Shown one piece after another: positions 8,289-17,900 of a DNA stretch of 57,474 nt (its first letter is position 1; each line of letters begins with the position of its first letter). This DNA is from Planctomycetota bacterium. Its GTDB lineage: Bacteria > Planctomycetota > B15-G4. The notes under the pieces were generated by a model. The model had not been told where the DNA came from. It did not search any database and worked only from the letters and a program-made list of their open reading frames with translations. The position numbers were made by a program, and so were the translations under genes. The DNA lies in contig JAJDEO010000011.1 of assembly GCA_029259745.1 (NCBI GenBank), positions 1 through 57,474 on the forward strand, in the 5' to 3' direction.

Positions 8289-9527
8289 TCATTCGCCGAC
8301 ACTAATGGCCTGAGAGAAGGCGAGTGCCTTAGGTGACCAGCTAATACCGCGTCCAGCGACGAACAGCACCAACACACGCGATTGAGAAAAGTCCAAGACT
8401 TGCACGAAGCTTCCGTCACCCAAATTGAAAGCAATGCACGATCCATCTGGGGACCAGACCGGGGCCTCCCAGTACGCGGGTAGTCCAGAGTCACCGTTAA
8501 CCGGTGAGACGCTCGCCGCCTCTATAGCCCTGCGAGAGTGGATGTTGAGAATATTCAGTGACCAGCCATCCAAGTATGCAATACGATTTCCGTCCGGAGA
8601 CCATGCGCATGAGTGACCTGCAACAGGATCTCCAACCCGCTCCCCCGTCCGGGGATCTAGGATCCGGAACTCACGCCCCCCCGCCACGGGACCGGCATCT
8701 TCAACCAGCAATAGATCGCCGCTCGGCGACAACTCTAGCGCTCGCCAGTGCTCGGGACCCTCGTTAGGTATTAATGCGACTACCTCGCCCGCGAACGACA
8801 TCACACGAATACATTGCTTGCCGTCGTGTTCTTTTCCAACGAACGCAACCTCCTCGACGATCGATGCATCCCAGTCCCAAACGTCGCCATCCTGCCAACC
8901 CTCGTTGCTACCACGGAGTACGGCATCATGGCCGGGTCGAATAATGGCAATGCCATACTGAAACGAGGGTTTTTGAAACCATCCCTTGTTGGTGCTCTTC
9001 TCCAATACGGTCAGCACACCCCTATCTTCGCCTAGCCGCAACACAGACCTTGCTTTCCCCGGTGGAGACCACGCTACGCCGCGTTGTCCCTTGTAACCCA
9101 TGGAGGCTATGGGGAAGGCAGTAACCGAGCGCGCCTCCCCTGTCGGGAGCTCGATCACAACAAGCTGCTCGTTGCTTCCAAGCCACGCGTAAACATCATC
9201 GCGATCCGGCGCCCAGGCCATCGGCTGCCCAACGCCCACCCCAAGATCGTCCTCCCCCTGCTCATACAGCACGACCGGCGATGCTGCCCCCACATTTAGG
9301 CACAAGATTTGGCTTGGGCGGCGTGCGCTGATCGAGGGAGTGCGAAAAGTGAGCGCATGCTTCCCGCCTAGCTTTGCAAGTTGAGTCCACCCTCCAGGCA
9401 GCAACAGATCACCCCCATAACCCAAGCTGACGCGCGTAGTCGCACCCTCGTTCTGTGCCTGGATTGCCGATGAAAAGAGACAAGCACTCGCAATCAATGC
9501 GGCAATCTTCAGTTTTCGTGTGATCAC
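8289..9527 (-). CDS. Exported WD40/PD40-type beta-propeller protein
   Basis: 412 residues. A GTG start at 9527 is chosen because GGAAGG lies eight bases upstream and a signal peptide follows (ITRKLKIAALIASACLFSSAIQAQ). TolB-like PD40 strands are visible: GVAWSPPGKARSVLRL, ALELSPSGDLLLVEDAG, SCAWSPDGNRIAYLDG and APVWSPDGSCIAFNLGDG. This predicts a periplasmic propeller resembling the TolB C-terminal domain, without the TolB N-terminal domain. The GTG overlaps the TAG of the upstream fragment (TAGTG), so the two were once an operon. IS-A copy 1 ends three bases from its stop codon. Confidence 0.75.
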   Translation of the reverse strand: MITRKLKIAALIASACLFSSAIQAQNEGATTRVSLGYGGDLLLPGGWTQLAKLGGKHALTFRTPSISARRPSQILCLNVGAASPVVLYEQGEDDLGVGVGQPMAWAPDRDDVYAWLGSNEQLVVIELPTGEARSVTAFPIASMGYKGQRGVAWSPPGKARSVLRLGEDRGVLTVLEKSTNKGWFQKPSFQYGIAIIRPGHDAVLRGSNEGWQDGDVWDWDASIVEEVAFVGKEHDGKQCIRVMSFAGEVVALIPNEGPEHWRALELSPSGDLLLVEDAGPVAGGREFRILDPRTGERVGDPVAGHSCAWSPDGNRIAYLDGWSLNILNIHSRRAIEAASVSPVNGDSGLPAYWEAPVWSPDGSCIAFNLGDGSFVQVLDFSQSRVLVLFVAGRGISWSPKALAFSQAISVGE

Positions 9528-9847
9528 TAAAACACCTTCCAGTAGACGATCCCGATGGCAACACCTTCGAGCACAGCAGCTCCCGCCATATCGTCGAAGA
9601 AATGACCTACGACTGCCCCCGGCCCATAGAGACATCCCCCTTCAGAACCCGTACCTACAGCAGGTGTCGAAGCATCTGGCGTGCCAGCTCCAAACCCGCT
9701 TTCAATCAGTTCATCGGAACTTGAGTAACAGCACTGCTGGCCCGCCCCGTCACAATCTCCGCCGTACCCTCGGTAACACGTATTCATGAATGGGTGACCA
9801 TGGAATACGCCGCCGACCGCTGTTGCGTTCACAAAACATCTTCGCAT
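9527..9847 (-). pseudogene. C-terminal remnant of a gene cut by IS-B
   Basis: The open frame begins inside the IS-B terminus (its first ~9 residues, MRRCFVNAT, are encoded by the element) and continues into a cysteine-containing sequence with the motif GGDCDGAGQQCCYSSSDELI, then AGTPDAS and GHFFDDMAGAAVLEG. The native N-terminal part is missing. The CCY...AGTPD pattern resembles C-terminal segments of some RHS/polymorphic-toxin-type secreted proteins, but that is only an impression. An internal ATG within the segment FMNTCYRG could give a short product. No ribosome site is evident. Confidence 0.5.
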
Positions 9848-10884
9848 TTGACGGCGTGTGGCTTCGTCGCGCCTCGGGTGATTGTGATGAGTCCGTGCTT
9901 CACGAGTGTCTCGAGGATGGCCTTGCGCTCAGCTCGGCGCCGGGCACGGCGCCCGACGGTGTCTTGGAGGGCGTCTTCGAGGGCGCGACGTGCGTCCTCG
10001 ACGACCTCTGCTCGACGTGCGTGAGTGTACCAGCGATCGGCGGACGCGTGGCGTTGGAGCGAGGTCTGCCAGCCCAGCACGGCGCGCTTGCGCGCGTGCA
10101 GGCGGTCGATCCCGCGCTGCAGGGCCTCGACGGCGTCACAGCGTGTCGTGATCGGCTCGGCATCGCCGCCGATTTCGCCGGCTTCCTTCACCAGCCCGAT
10201 CGTTCGCTCGGCCTTTGCGTTGTGCTGCGGCGTCCTCGGCAGGCTCTTGAGGTGCAGCACGCCGCGCTCGGCCAGCCACACCTCGACGTCGCGGCCGACA
10301 TACGCCGACCCGTTGTCCTTCACCAGCACCAGCGGCAGCCCGCCTTCGCGTCGCGCGACGTCCTCCAGCAGCGCGATGATGTCGCGTTGCGTCGACGCCG
10401 CGCCGACCTGCCCCGCGAGCACCTTCCGGCTCGTCGCATCGAGGAGCACCTCCGCGAGGATCGCTGTCCCGTCACGCTCGCGGCCGACGTGCGTCGCGTC
10501 GAGACACCACATCGTCCCGACGGACCGCACGTCCGTCCGCATCCTCACACGCGCCTCGTGCTCGGCCCGTCGACGCTCGCGCCGTGCACGCATCGCCGCC
10601 AGGATCTCGCACACCACGCGCCGCGAGACCGCACCCAGCTCCGCGACGATCACGCGCCACCCGACCAGTCCCAGACGACGCACGGCCCGCGCGACACGCC
10701 ACAGCACCGCGCGACGCTCAGCGCGCGGGATCGGCGGCCGCCCCGGAGCGCGCGGCGCGCTTCGCTCCGAGGCCTGCCGCTCCCAGTTGCCCAGCGTCCG
10801 CACCGTCACGCCGAGTCGCCTCGCGAGTCTCGATCGCCCTCCGTACCCGACTCGCCCTTCAGCCAGCCAGCGGCCCACTTCCAT
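9829..10884 (-). CDS. IS-B orfC: HTH + DDE integrase transposase
   Basis: 351 residues. Residues 14-40 (GGRSRLARRLGVTVRTLGNW) form an N-terminal helix-turn-helix. A second HTH-like region (RRLGLVGWRVIVAELG) lies near residues 69-84. The rve core has D129 (MWCLDATHVG), D190 (LVLVKDNGSAYVG) and E226 (HNAKAERTIGLVKE), with exactly 35 residues between the last two. The C-terminal tail is Arg-rich. Its start overlaps the end of orfB by 26 bases, suggesting translational coupling. Its stop codon lies inside the terminal repeat. The catalytic triad is complete, so it should be active if expressed. Confidence 0.85.
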   Translation of the reverse strand: MEVGRWLAEGRVGYGGRSRLARRLGVTVRTLGNWERQASERSAPRAPGRPPIPRAERRAVLWRVARAVRRLGLVGWRVIVAELGAVSRRVVCEILAAMRARRERRRAEHEARVRMRTDVRSVGTMWCLDATHVGRERDGTAILAEVLLDATSRKVLAGQVGAASTQRDIIALLEDVARREGGLPLVLVKDNGSAYVGRDVEVWLAERGVLHLKSLPRTPQHNAKAERTIGLVKEAGEIGGDAEPITTRCDAVEALQRGIDRLHARKRAVLGWQTSLQRHASADRWYTHARRAEVVEDARRALEDALQDTVGRRARRRAERKAILETLVKHGLITITRGATKPHAVKCEDVL

Positions 10885-13055
10885 CCGCGTCGCCAGCGGG
10901 TGTCGGCGCGTCCGTCGCCGCCTTTTTTTCCCCGACCTCGCGACGCGGCGAGTTCGTCTTCGTCACCTTGCGGCGCGCCGCGCGTTTCTTCTTCTTCGCC
11001 TTCGTCCGCGACGCGCTTCTCACCTTCTTCACCGCCGCAGTGTCCGCCTCGCGATGCGTCGGCAGCTCGCGCAGCAGCGTGATCAGATCCGTCGCCACAA
11101 GGAGTTCCGACTCCAGGTCCGCGATGCGCTTGCGCAGCACCTTCGGGTCGTCCGCCGGGTCGCCCATCGTCACTCTCCCACGCGTTCTCGGCTGCGTCAC
11201 CAGCCCCGCCAGCATCCCTGCCAGCGCGCGTTGTGAGAGCTGCCACAGACGCACCGGCGTGATCTCGAGTGCCTCGGCTGCCGCCGGACGACTCGTCCGA
11301 CCCAGCCACGTCTCCAAGATCATCGCACACCGGCGGTGAGCCAGCGCCCGCTCCTCCTCGCCCGCCGACTCCCACAGCGCCCGCACCGACACCGGCATCG
11401 GCGGCACCTTCCTGAAGCGGCGTTTCTTGTCGCGACGCTTCGGCTCGGCGTACATCGGCATCGGCGGCGAGATCGCTTCTGTTTCGGGGGTTTCGGGCGT
11501 CATCGTGGGTCTCCTGTGAGAGGGGATGTGAGTTCGTGGTGAGAGGTTGTGAGTCGGGGGAGGGCGGCGTGTGAGACGGCGACGGCATCCCCAGCTGCTC
11601 GAGGTCCAGCTCCGTCCCCGGACCCTCGTTCGTCGACACCACCAGCCGGCCTTGTTCGCCGTGCAAGGAAACCGACTGCTCGCCGATACGACCGAAGAGG
11701 TAGACACGCGACCGCGACGGATCGGCCAGCGCGACCCCGTGAGGGTCGTCCCCCAGCGACGTCTCCAGCTCCGGTCGCAGCTCGGTCTCCGATTCAAAGA
11801 AACGATCCGCTGGCACCAGCCCGTCGATCCCCTGGTGAGGACGGAAGTGGTTGTAGTGCGCGATCCAGTGGCCCATCCGCCCGCGCGCCTCCTGCACGTC
11901 GCGCGGCGAGACCCGGTCCCACAGCTCCACACCGATCGTCTTCCACAGACGCTCGCACTTCCCCAGGGTTTGCGGGTGGTGGCTGCGTGAGAGGACGTGT
12001 CCGATGCCCTCTTTCATCAGCAGCTTGTGAAACGCGCTCTTGCCCCGCCAGCTGTGATACTGCGGACCCTGGTCGGTCAGGATCTCCTCGGGCTTCCCGA
12101 AGCGAGTGAGAGCGTCACGCAGCGCCTCGATGACGAGTGTCGACTTCTGGTGACTCGCCAGGTTCCAGCCGACGATGTAGCGGCTGCAGTCGTCGAGGAA
12201 GACCGTCAGGTAGACGCGACGACCCGACCGCGGCAGCACGTACGACGTGATGTCCGACTGCCAGAGCTGCCCAGGCCGCGCCCGCTCGAAGCGACGGATG
12301 CGATCGGCACTCCGCCGCCGGCGCTTCGGCGTCGGGGTCGGCTCGATGCCGGCATCCGAGAGGACACGCCCGACCGAGCTCGCCGAGACCTTCACGCCAC
12401 CGAAACGCGCCAGCCAGTCGCGGATCTTCCGCATGCCCCACGACGGCTCCGACGTCTTCGTCGCCACGATCGCCTCGCGCACCGACTCGGGCACGCGACG
12501 GCGGTCGCCTGGCGCGCCCTTGCGCGGTGTCGTCGTGGACGAAGACGGCGTGTCCTCCGCGGCCTTGGACGGCTCAGGCGCCCACACCCCGCCGCCCAGC
12601 GCCTTCGCGCCGCCCTCGTCGTAGCGTTGCGACCACTTGCGCAGCGACGACACGCTGATGCCCCAGCGCGCGCAGAAGACCGCCTGACTCAGCCCCGAGC
12701 GGCGGTACGCCTCGACAGCCTCGACCCGCTCGGCCGGGCGAAACGCCGCGCGGTGGCGGCCAGAGCGGTTGCGGGGATTGCGGCGAGGCGACAAGCCCGC
12801 CATCCCTTCCGCTTCATAGCGCCGCAGCCACTTGCACAGGCTCGCCGTCGAGAGCCCCTGACGCGTGCAGAAGACCGACATCGTCTGACCCGACGTCCGG
12901 TACGCCTCGATCAACGACGCCTTCCGTGACGCGCTGTAACGCCGACGTGACGGGGACCCTCCGCCAGCGCGACCGCCCGAGGGGGGCGCTCCGCCCCTCC
13001 GGGGCTCCTCGCCCCCCTCGGGCGTCCCACCCGGCACCTGCTTCTCGTCCGACAT
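10806..13055 (-). CDS. IS-B orfA: two HTH domains + DDE integrase, open far past its core
   Basis: Starts at ATG 13055 with AGGAGGT upstream. HTH domains are at residues ~43-88 (RKASLIEAYRTSGQTMSVFC and following) and ~108-148, then an IS3-like linker (SWGMRKIRDWLARFGGVKVS). The rve core has D268 (LWQSDITSYV), D328 (EILTDQGPQY) and E368 (LGKCERLWKT), ending with HYNHFRPHQGIDGL. The recognisable protein stops near residue 490-515, where orfB begins. The frame nevertheless stays open to 10806 (749 residues) through all of orfB in another frame, as low-complexity Gly/Ala/Arg/Asp sequence. The true C-terminus is therefore uncertain. Confidence 0.8.
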   Translation of the reverse strand: MSDEKQVPGGTPEGGEEPRRGGAPPSGGRAGGGSPSRRRYSASRKASLIEAYRTSGQTMSVFCTRQGLSTASLCKWLRRYEAEGMAGLSPRRNPRNRSGRHRAAFRPAERVEAVEAYRRSGLSQAVFCARWGISVSSLRKWSQRYDEGGAKALGGGVWAPEPSKAAEDTPSSSTTTPRKGAPGDRRRVPESVREAIVATKTSEPSWGMRKIRDWLARFGGVKVSASSVGRVLSDAGIEPTPTPKRRRRSADRIRRFERARPGQLWQSDITSYVLPRSGRRVYLTVFLDDCSRYIVGWNLASHQKSTLVIEALRDALTRFGKPEEILTDQGPQYHSWRGKSAFHKLLMKEGIGHVLSRSHHPQTLGKCERLWKTIGVELWDRVSPRDVQEARGRMGHWIAHYNHFRPHQGIDGLVPADRFFESETELRPELETSLGDDPHGVALADPSRSRVYLFGRIGEQSVSLHGEQGRLVVSTNEGPGTELDLEQLGMPSPSHTPPSPDSQPLTTNSHPLSQETHDDARNPRNRSDLAADADVRRAEASRQETPLQEGAADAGVGAGAVGVGGRGGAGAGSPPVCDDLGDVAGSDESSGGSRGTRDHAGASVAALTTRAGRDAGGAGDAAENAWESDDGRPGGRPEGAAQAHRGPGVGTPCGDGSDHAAARAADASRGGHCGGEEGEKRVADEGEEEETRGAPQGDEDELAASRGRGKKGGDGRADTRWRRGWKWAAGWLKGESGTEGDRDSRGDSA
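10859..11503 (-). CDS. IS-B orfB: small coiled-coil/basic accessory protein
   Basis: 214 residues from ATG 11503, preceded by AGGAGA. The first ~90 residues are helical with Arg-rich segments (EPKRRDKKRRFRKVPPMPVS). Residues ~95-150 contain HTH-like ALEITPVRLWQLSQRALAG and a leucine-zipper-like run (KVLRKRIADLESELLVATDL then ITLLRE). The tail is extremely Lys/Arg-rich. No enzymatic motif is seen. Position between two integrases suggests a DNA-binding or assembly partner of the transposition complex. The family is not recognised. Confidence 0.65.
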   Translation of the reverse strand: MTPETPETEAISPPMPMYAEPKRRDKKRRFRKVPPMPVSVRALWESAGEEERALAHRRCAMILETWLGRTSRPAAAEALEITPVRLWQLSQRALAGMLAGLVTQPRTRGRVTMGDPADDPKVLRKRIADLESELLVATDLITLLRELPTHREADTAAVKKVRSASRTKAKKKKRAARRKVTKTNSPRREVGEKKAATDAPTPAGDADGSGPLAG

Positions 13056-13151
13056 TCGACCTCCTGACAGACCCGCTCGGGGTCCTAGGAGGCGCGACAA
13101 AGGGGCCTACACGGCCTCGTCAAATGCGAAGGAGTTTTGTGACGCGGTACA

Positions 13152-13643
13152 GAGGCCGGCCAGCAGGAGATCGACATGGGCCAGGCCATGCAGGACATGG
13201 TGCTCGACGTCCTCGACTCGCTGGACAGCGCGAAGCTCTACACGTCACGCCCCGCGTTCGTGAAGGACCTGAAGGCCGCCGCGAAGGCGCACGACCTGTC
13301 GATCCCCGCCGCCGTGAACAAGGCCATCCTGAGCGCCCTGTCGGAGCGCGACGAAACCGCCGACGTCTGCATGAAGTCCGGCGAACCCGAACCCGACGCC
13401 GACCTCCGCGACTACGAGAACGTCCCGCTGAAGGAGGACATCGACGAGTACATGGCCCGCGAAGTCTTGCCGCACGTCCCGGACGCATGGGTCGACGAGT
13501 CGAAGACGAAGGTGGGCTACGAGATCCCGTTCACGCGGCACTTCTATGTGTACGAGCCGCCGCGGCCGCTGGAGGTGATCGAGAAGGAGATCCGGGAGTT
13601 GGAGGAGGAGATTCAGGGGATGCTCGGGGCCGTGCTGGCGTGA
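13152..13643 (+). pseudogene. hsdM: hsdM C-terminal remnant (type I DNA methyltransferase)
   Basis: Directly after the IS-B end, the frame reads EAGQQEIDMGQAMQDMVLDV and on to the typical HsdM ending YENVPLKEDIDEY..LPHVPDAWVDESKTKVGYEIPFTRHFYVYEPPRPL. The last ~160 residues remain. The S-adenosylmethionine-binding and NPPF catalytic regions of HsdM (normally ~500-800 residues) are gone, removed with or by IS-B. A short product could start at ATG 13176. The stop overlaps the hsdS start (GTGA), preserving the original operon junction. Confidence 0.85.
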
Positions 13644-14956
13644 ACGAACGAACTCACATTCAAGACTGGCTTAGCGACGCCCCGCGGGAATGGGAGTTGC
13701 CGTTGCTGAAACTTGTGGCTCAGGTCGAATCCGGTCACACGCCAAGCCGCAACCATCCCGAGTATTGGGTGCCAGAAGATTGCGTCGTCCCATGGTTCAG
13801 CCTGGCCGACATCTGGCAGCTGCGCGATGGGCGGCAAACCTACTTGGGTGACACAAAGGAAGCTATCAGCCAGTTGGGCGTCGCTAACTCTGGCGCACGG
13901 GTACTTCCGGCTGGCACCGTCGTGCTGTCGCGCACAGCATCCGTCGGCTTCTCCGGCATCATGCCGAGGCCCATGGCAACCACCCAGGACTTCGTGAACT
14001 TCGTCTGCGGTCCTCGGCTTGAAAACCGTTTTTTGATGTGGGTTCTGCGGGGAATGAAACCCGAGTTTGAGCGCCTGCGCCGAGGGTCGACGCACAAGAC
14101 GATCTACATGCCAGACCTGCTTCAGTTTCGGACGCCGCTCCCACCCCTCCCGACCCAGAAGGCCATCGCCGACTTCCTCGACCGCAAGACGGCGGCCATC
14201 GACGCCCTCATCGAGAAGAAGCAGAAGCTGCTGGACCTGCTGGCCGAGAAGCGGGCCGCCCTCATCAACCAGGCGGTGACCAAGGGCCTGGACCCCGACG
14301 TGCCCATGAAGGACTCGGGCATCCCGTGGATCGGAGAGATCCCGGCGCATTGGGAGGTTGTCCCACTGAGGCGTTGCACCAAGGTGATCGACTGCAAACA
14401 CAAGACGCCCGAGTACGTCGACGACGGGTTTCCCATTGTGAGCACGACCGAGGTAAAGGCTGGACGCCTGGACCTCACCTCGGTAACTCGCTGGGTGGGT
14501 GCTGCGGACTATCGAGATATGACAGACAATCGAACACCAGCAAGGGGCGACATCATCTACAGCAGGAATGCGTCCCTGGGCGCAGCCGCCTATGTGGATA
14601 CCAACGAGCCGTTCGCAATGGGCCAGGACGTGGTGCTCATTACCGCAGCGCAATCTGATTTGCTGTACCTCAGCTATCAGCTCAACTCAGCGGTGGGCAT
14701 GACACAGGTGGACCTGGCCTGCATTGGCTCCACCTTCAAGAGGATCAACGTCGGAGACATCAAAAAGATCCAAGTCTGCTTGCCACCACCCACTGAAGCC
14801 GCGGTCATTGCATCGCATATAGACCTTGAGCTGCAGCGACACGGCGCACTCCAACACTGCGTTGAGCAGCACGTCACCCGCCTTCACGAGTACCGCCAAG
14901 CCCTCATCACCGCCGCCGTCACCGGGCAAGTCGACATCTCCGAGGAGGCCGCCTGA
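13640..14956 (+). CDS. hsdS: Type I restriction-modification specificity subunit
   Basis: 438 residues from GTG 13640, coupled to the hsdM stop. Two target-recognition domains are visible. TRD1 begins WELPLLKLVAQVESGHTP and ends with the conserved PLPPLPTQKAIADFLDRKTAAIDALIEKK spacer helix. TRD2 begins with DSGIPWIGEIPAHWEVVPLRR and ends PPTEAAVIASHIDLELQR, followed by the second helix. Each domain recognises one half of a bipartite DNA site. The protein normally works in an M2S methyltransferase or R2M2S nuclease complex. Here it is intact although hsdM is destroyed. Confidence 0.93.
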   Translation: MNERTHIQDWLSDAPREWELPLLKLVAQVESGHTPSRNHPEYWVPEDCVVPWFSLADIWQLRDGRQTYLGDTKEAISQLGVANSGARVLPAGTVVLSRTASVGFSGIMPRPMATTQDFVNFVCGPRLENRFLMWVLRGMKPEFERLRRGSTHKTIYMPDLLQFRTPLPPLPTQKAIADFLDRKTAAIDALIEKKQKLLDLLAEKRAALINQAVTKGLDPDVPMKDSGIPWIGEIPAHWEVVPLRRCTKVIDCKHKTPEYVDDGFPIVSTTEVKAGRLDLTSVTRWVGAADYRDMTDNRTPARGDIIYSRNASLGAAAYVDTNEPFAMGQDVVLITAAQSDLLYLSYQLNSAVGMTQVDLACIGSTFKRINVGDIKKIQVCLPPPTEAAVIASHIDLELQRHGALQHCVEQHVTRLHEYRQALITAAVTGQVDISEEAA

Positions 14957-17900
14957 TGGCCCCGGGCATCCACTCCGAAGGAACCTTCGAAGCCGAGATC
15001 GAAGCGCACCTCCTCGCCCACGGCTACGAGCGCACGTCACCCACCGACTTCGACCGCGAGAAGGCTCTCTACCCGGATCTCGTCGTCGACTTCGTGAAGT
15101 CGACGCAGCCCGCGACGTGGACGAAGCTCGCGGGCATCCACAAGGACAAGCTCGACGCCTTGTTCATCAAGGAGGTCTGCAAGGTCATGGACCAGCGCGG
15201 GTCGCTGGAGGTGCTGCGGCACGGGTTCACGTTCTACGGTCAGTCGATCAAGCTCGCGTACTTCCGTCCCGGGCACCGCAAGAACCCTGACCTCTGGACG
15301 CTCTACGAACGCAACCGCCTCTCGGTCGTCCGTCAGCTCCGCTACGATCCGCACAACGACAACGAACTCGACATCGTGCTCTGCCTCAACGGCGTCCCGC
15401 TCGTCACCTGCGAGCTGAAGAACGCCATGACGAGCCAGCGGGCGAGCCACGCGCGGAAGCAGTACCGAGACGACCGCGACGCCAAGGCGCCGATCTTCGT
15501 GTTCAAGAAGCGCGCGCTCGTACACTTCGCCGTCGACGCCGACGAGGTCTGGATGACGACGCGGCTGCGCGGCCGCTCCACGTTCTTCTTGCCCTTCAAC
15601 CGTGGCCACGACAACGGCGCGGGCAACCCGGCCGTGCCGGGCAAACACCGCACGTCGTACCTCTGGGAGCAGGTCTGGGAGCGCGAGAGTCTGCTCGACA
15701 TCACCGCGCGCTTCATGCACCTCGAGGTCAAAAAGGGCACCGACCCGAACACGGGCAAGACGTGGCGCAAGGAGACGATGATCTTCCCGCGCTACCACCA
15801 GCTCGACTGCGTGCGGAAGCTCGAAGCGTCGTCGCGGATCCACGGCGCCGGCACGAACTACCTCGTGCAGCACTCGGCCGGGTCGGGGAAGAGCAACTCG
15901 ATCGCCTGGCTCGCCCATCGCCTCGCGTCGCTGCACGACGAGAGCGACAGCAAGGTTTACCACTCGGTGATCGTGCTCACCGACCGGCTCGTCCTCGACC
16001 AGCAGCTCCAGAACACGATCTACCAGTTCGACCACAAGGACGGTGTGGTCGAGAAGATCGACAAGCGCTCCGACCAGCTCGCCGAAGCCCTCGCGTCGGG
16101 CACGCCGATCATCATCTCGACGATCCACAAGTTCGGGCACATCCAGGACAAGATCGAATCTCTGCCCGATCGCCGCTACGCGATCATCGTCGACGAGGCG
16201 CACTCGTCGCAGAGCGGCGAGATGGCCGTGGACGTCAAGGCGATGCTCGCCGACAGCTCGCTCGACGAACGGCTCACCGAGCAGCAGCTCGAGGAAGAAC
16301 TCGCCACGCCCGACCAGCTCGCCCTGCGCCGTGCGCTGGCCCGCGGCCCGCAGCCGAACATGAGCTTCTTCGCCTTCACGGCGACACCGAAGCACAAGAC
16401 GCTCGAGATGTTCGGCCACAAGGGCGCCGACGGTAAGCCCGCGCCGTTCCACCTCTACTCGATGCGCCAGGCCATCGAGGAGAAGTTCATCCTCGACGTG
16501 CTGCTCGGCTACACGACGTACAAGCGCGTCTTCAAGCTCGCCAAGACCGTCGCCGACGACCCCGAGTTCGACAAACGCAAAGCCTCGTCGGCGCTGGCGC
16601 GATTCGTGAACCTCCACCCCACGAACATCGCGCAGAAGACCGAAATCATCATCGAGCACTTCCGCACGACGGTCGCGCACCAGCTCCACGGCAAGGCCAA
16701 GGCGATGGTAGTGACCGGCTCGCGCCTCCAGGCGGTGAAGTACAAGCTCAGCTTCGACGGCTACATCAAGAAGAAGGGCTACGACGATGTCCGCTGCCTG
16801 GTCGCGTTCTCGGGCGAGGTCAAGGACGACAAGGCGCCCGGCGTGACGTACACCGAAGTGCAGATGAACGACGGCATCAAGGAGAAGGAGCTCCCCGAGA
16901 AATTCGCCTCCGACGCGTATCAGGTGCTGCTCGTCGCCAACAAGTACCAGACCGGCTTCGACCAGCCGCTGCTCTGCGCGATGTACGTCGACAAGCGGCT
17001 CTCCGGCATCCAGGCCGTGCAGACTCTCTCACGCCTGAACCGCATGGCGCCGGGCAAGGAGACGACCTTCGTGCTCGACTTCGTCAACGAACGCGAAGGC
17101 ATCCTCGCGTCGTTCCAGGACTACTACGAAACGACGACCACGGCCGACGAGGTCGACCCCCAGCGCCTCTACGACATCGAGCACGAGCTGGGCGACATGC
17201 GCGTGTTCACGGTGTCAGAGGTGGACGGCTTCGCCGAGACGTTCTACGGGCTTCCCAGCAACGCGAGCACGACCAACCACGCCAAGCTCAACGGCTGGCT
17301 CGACCCCGCCGTCGACCGCTTCGATGCGATGGGCGAGAGCGACGACGAGCGCGCCGACCTCCAGGACACGTTCCGCGGCAAACTCACGGCCTACAAGAAC
17401 CTCTACGGCTTCCTCGGTCAGATCGTCCCCTTCTCCGACCCTAAGCTCGAGAAGCTCTACGCCTACGGCCGCATGTTGCTCAAGAAGCTCCGGCCCTCCG
17501 ACACCGGCGGCCCGATCGAGCTCGACGACGACGTCGTCCTCGCGTCGCTGAAGCTCAAGAAGGAGGCCGAGGGAGACCTCGAACTCACGAAGGGCGACGA
17601 CGGAGAACTCACCGGCCCCGGCGAAACCGGCACCGCCGGCGCGAAGCCCCCGAAAGAACACCTCTCCACGATCATCGACGCCCTCAACCAGCGCTTCGGC
17701 CTCGACCTCCCCGACCACATCAACGACTTCCTCGGCGGAGTCAGCGACGATCTCGTGCAGACCGACGACGTCCAGCTCGGCGCGAAGGCCAACGACAAGG
17801 CCAACTTCGCCCACATCTTCAACCCCGCCCTCGAAGGCACGATGGCCGACCACCTCGAAGACAACAGCGACTTCGTGAACCTGTTCTTCAAGGACGAAGA

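Larger units (their letters stand above)
9821..13151 (-). mobile_element. IS-B, three-gene element with two DDE integrases
   Basis: A 3.3 kb element transcribed leftward. The ends are inverted repeats: TGTTGCGTTCACAAAACATC at 9821 and, on the other strand, TGTACCGCGTCACAAAACTCC from 13151, followed on both sides by TTCGCATTTGACG. Ends starting TGT are typical of retroviral-like/Mu/IS3-IS481 DDE elements. It carries orfA (integrase), orfB (small zipper protein) and orfC (second integrase) as an overlapping unit. The right end truncates hsdM and the left end truncates an unknown gene. No matching target duplication is evident (ACCGC versus GAGGC), which suggests adjacent deletion or recombination between copies. 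Confidence 0.8.

Noticed and set aside
9790..11082. Long rightward frames across IS-B
   Set aside because: Antisense to the orfC and orfB genes; Arg/Pro/Ser low-complexity sequence.
12926..13639. In-frame extension upstream of hsdS through the IS-B end and hsdM remnant
   Set aside because: The extension is Arg/Pro-rich and overlaps the HsdM C-terminus in a different, clearly real frame. The hsdS start at the GTGA overlap is the natural one.
15037..16689. A 550-codon open frame on the minus strand inside hsdR
   Set aside because: Opposite-strand shadow of a clear type I R subunit; composed of repetitive Val/Glu/Arg/Asp sequence without any domain.
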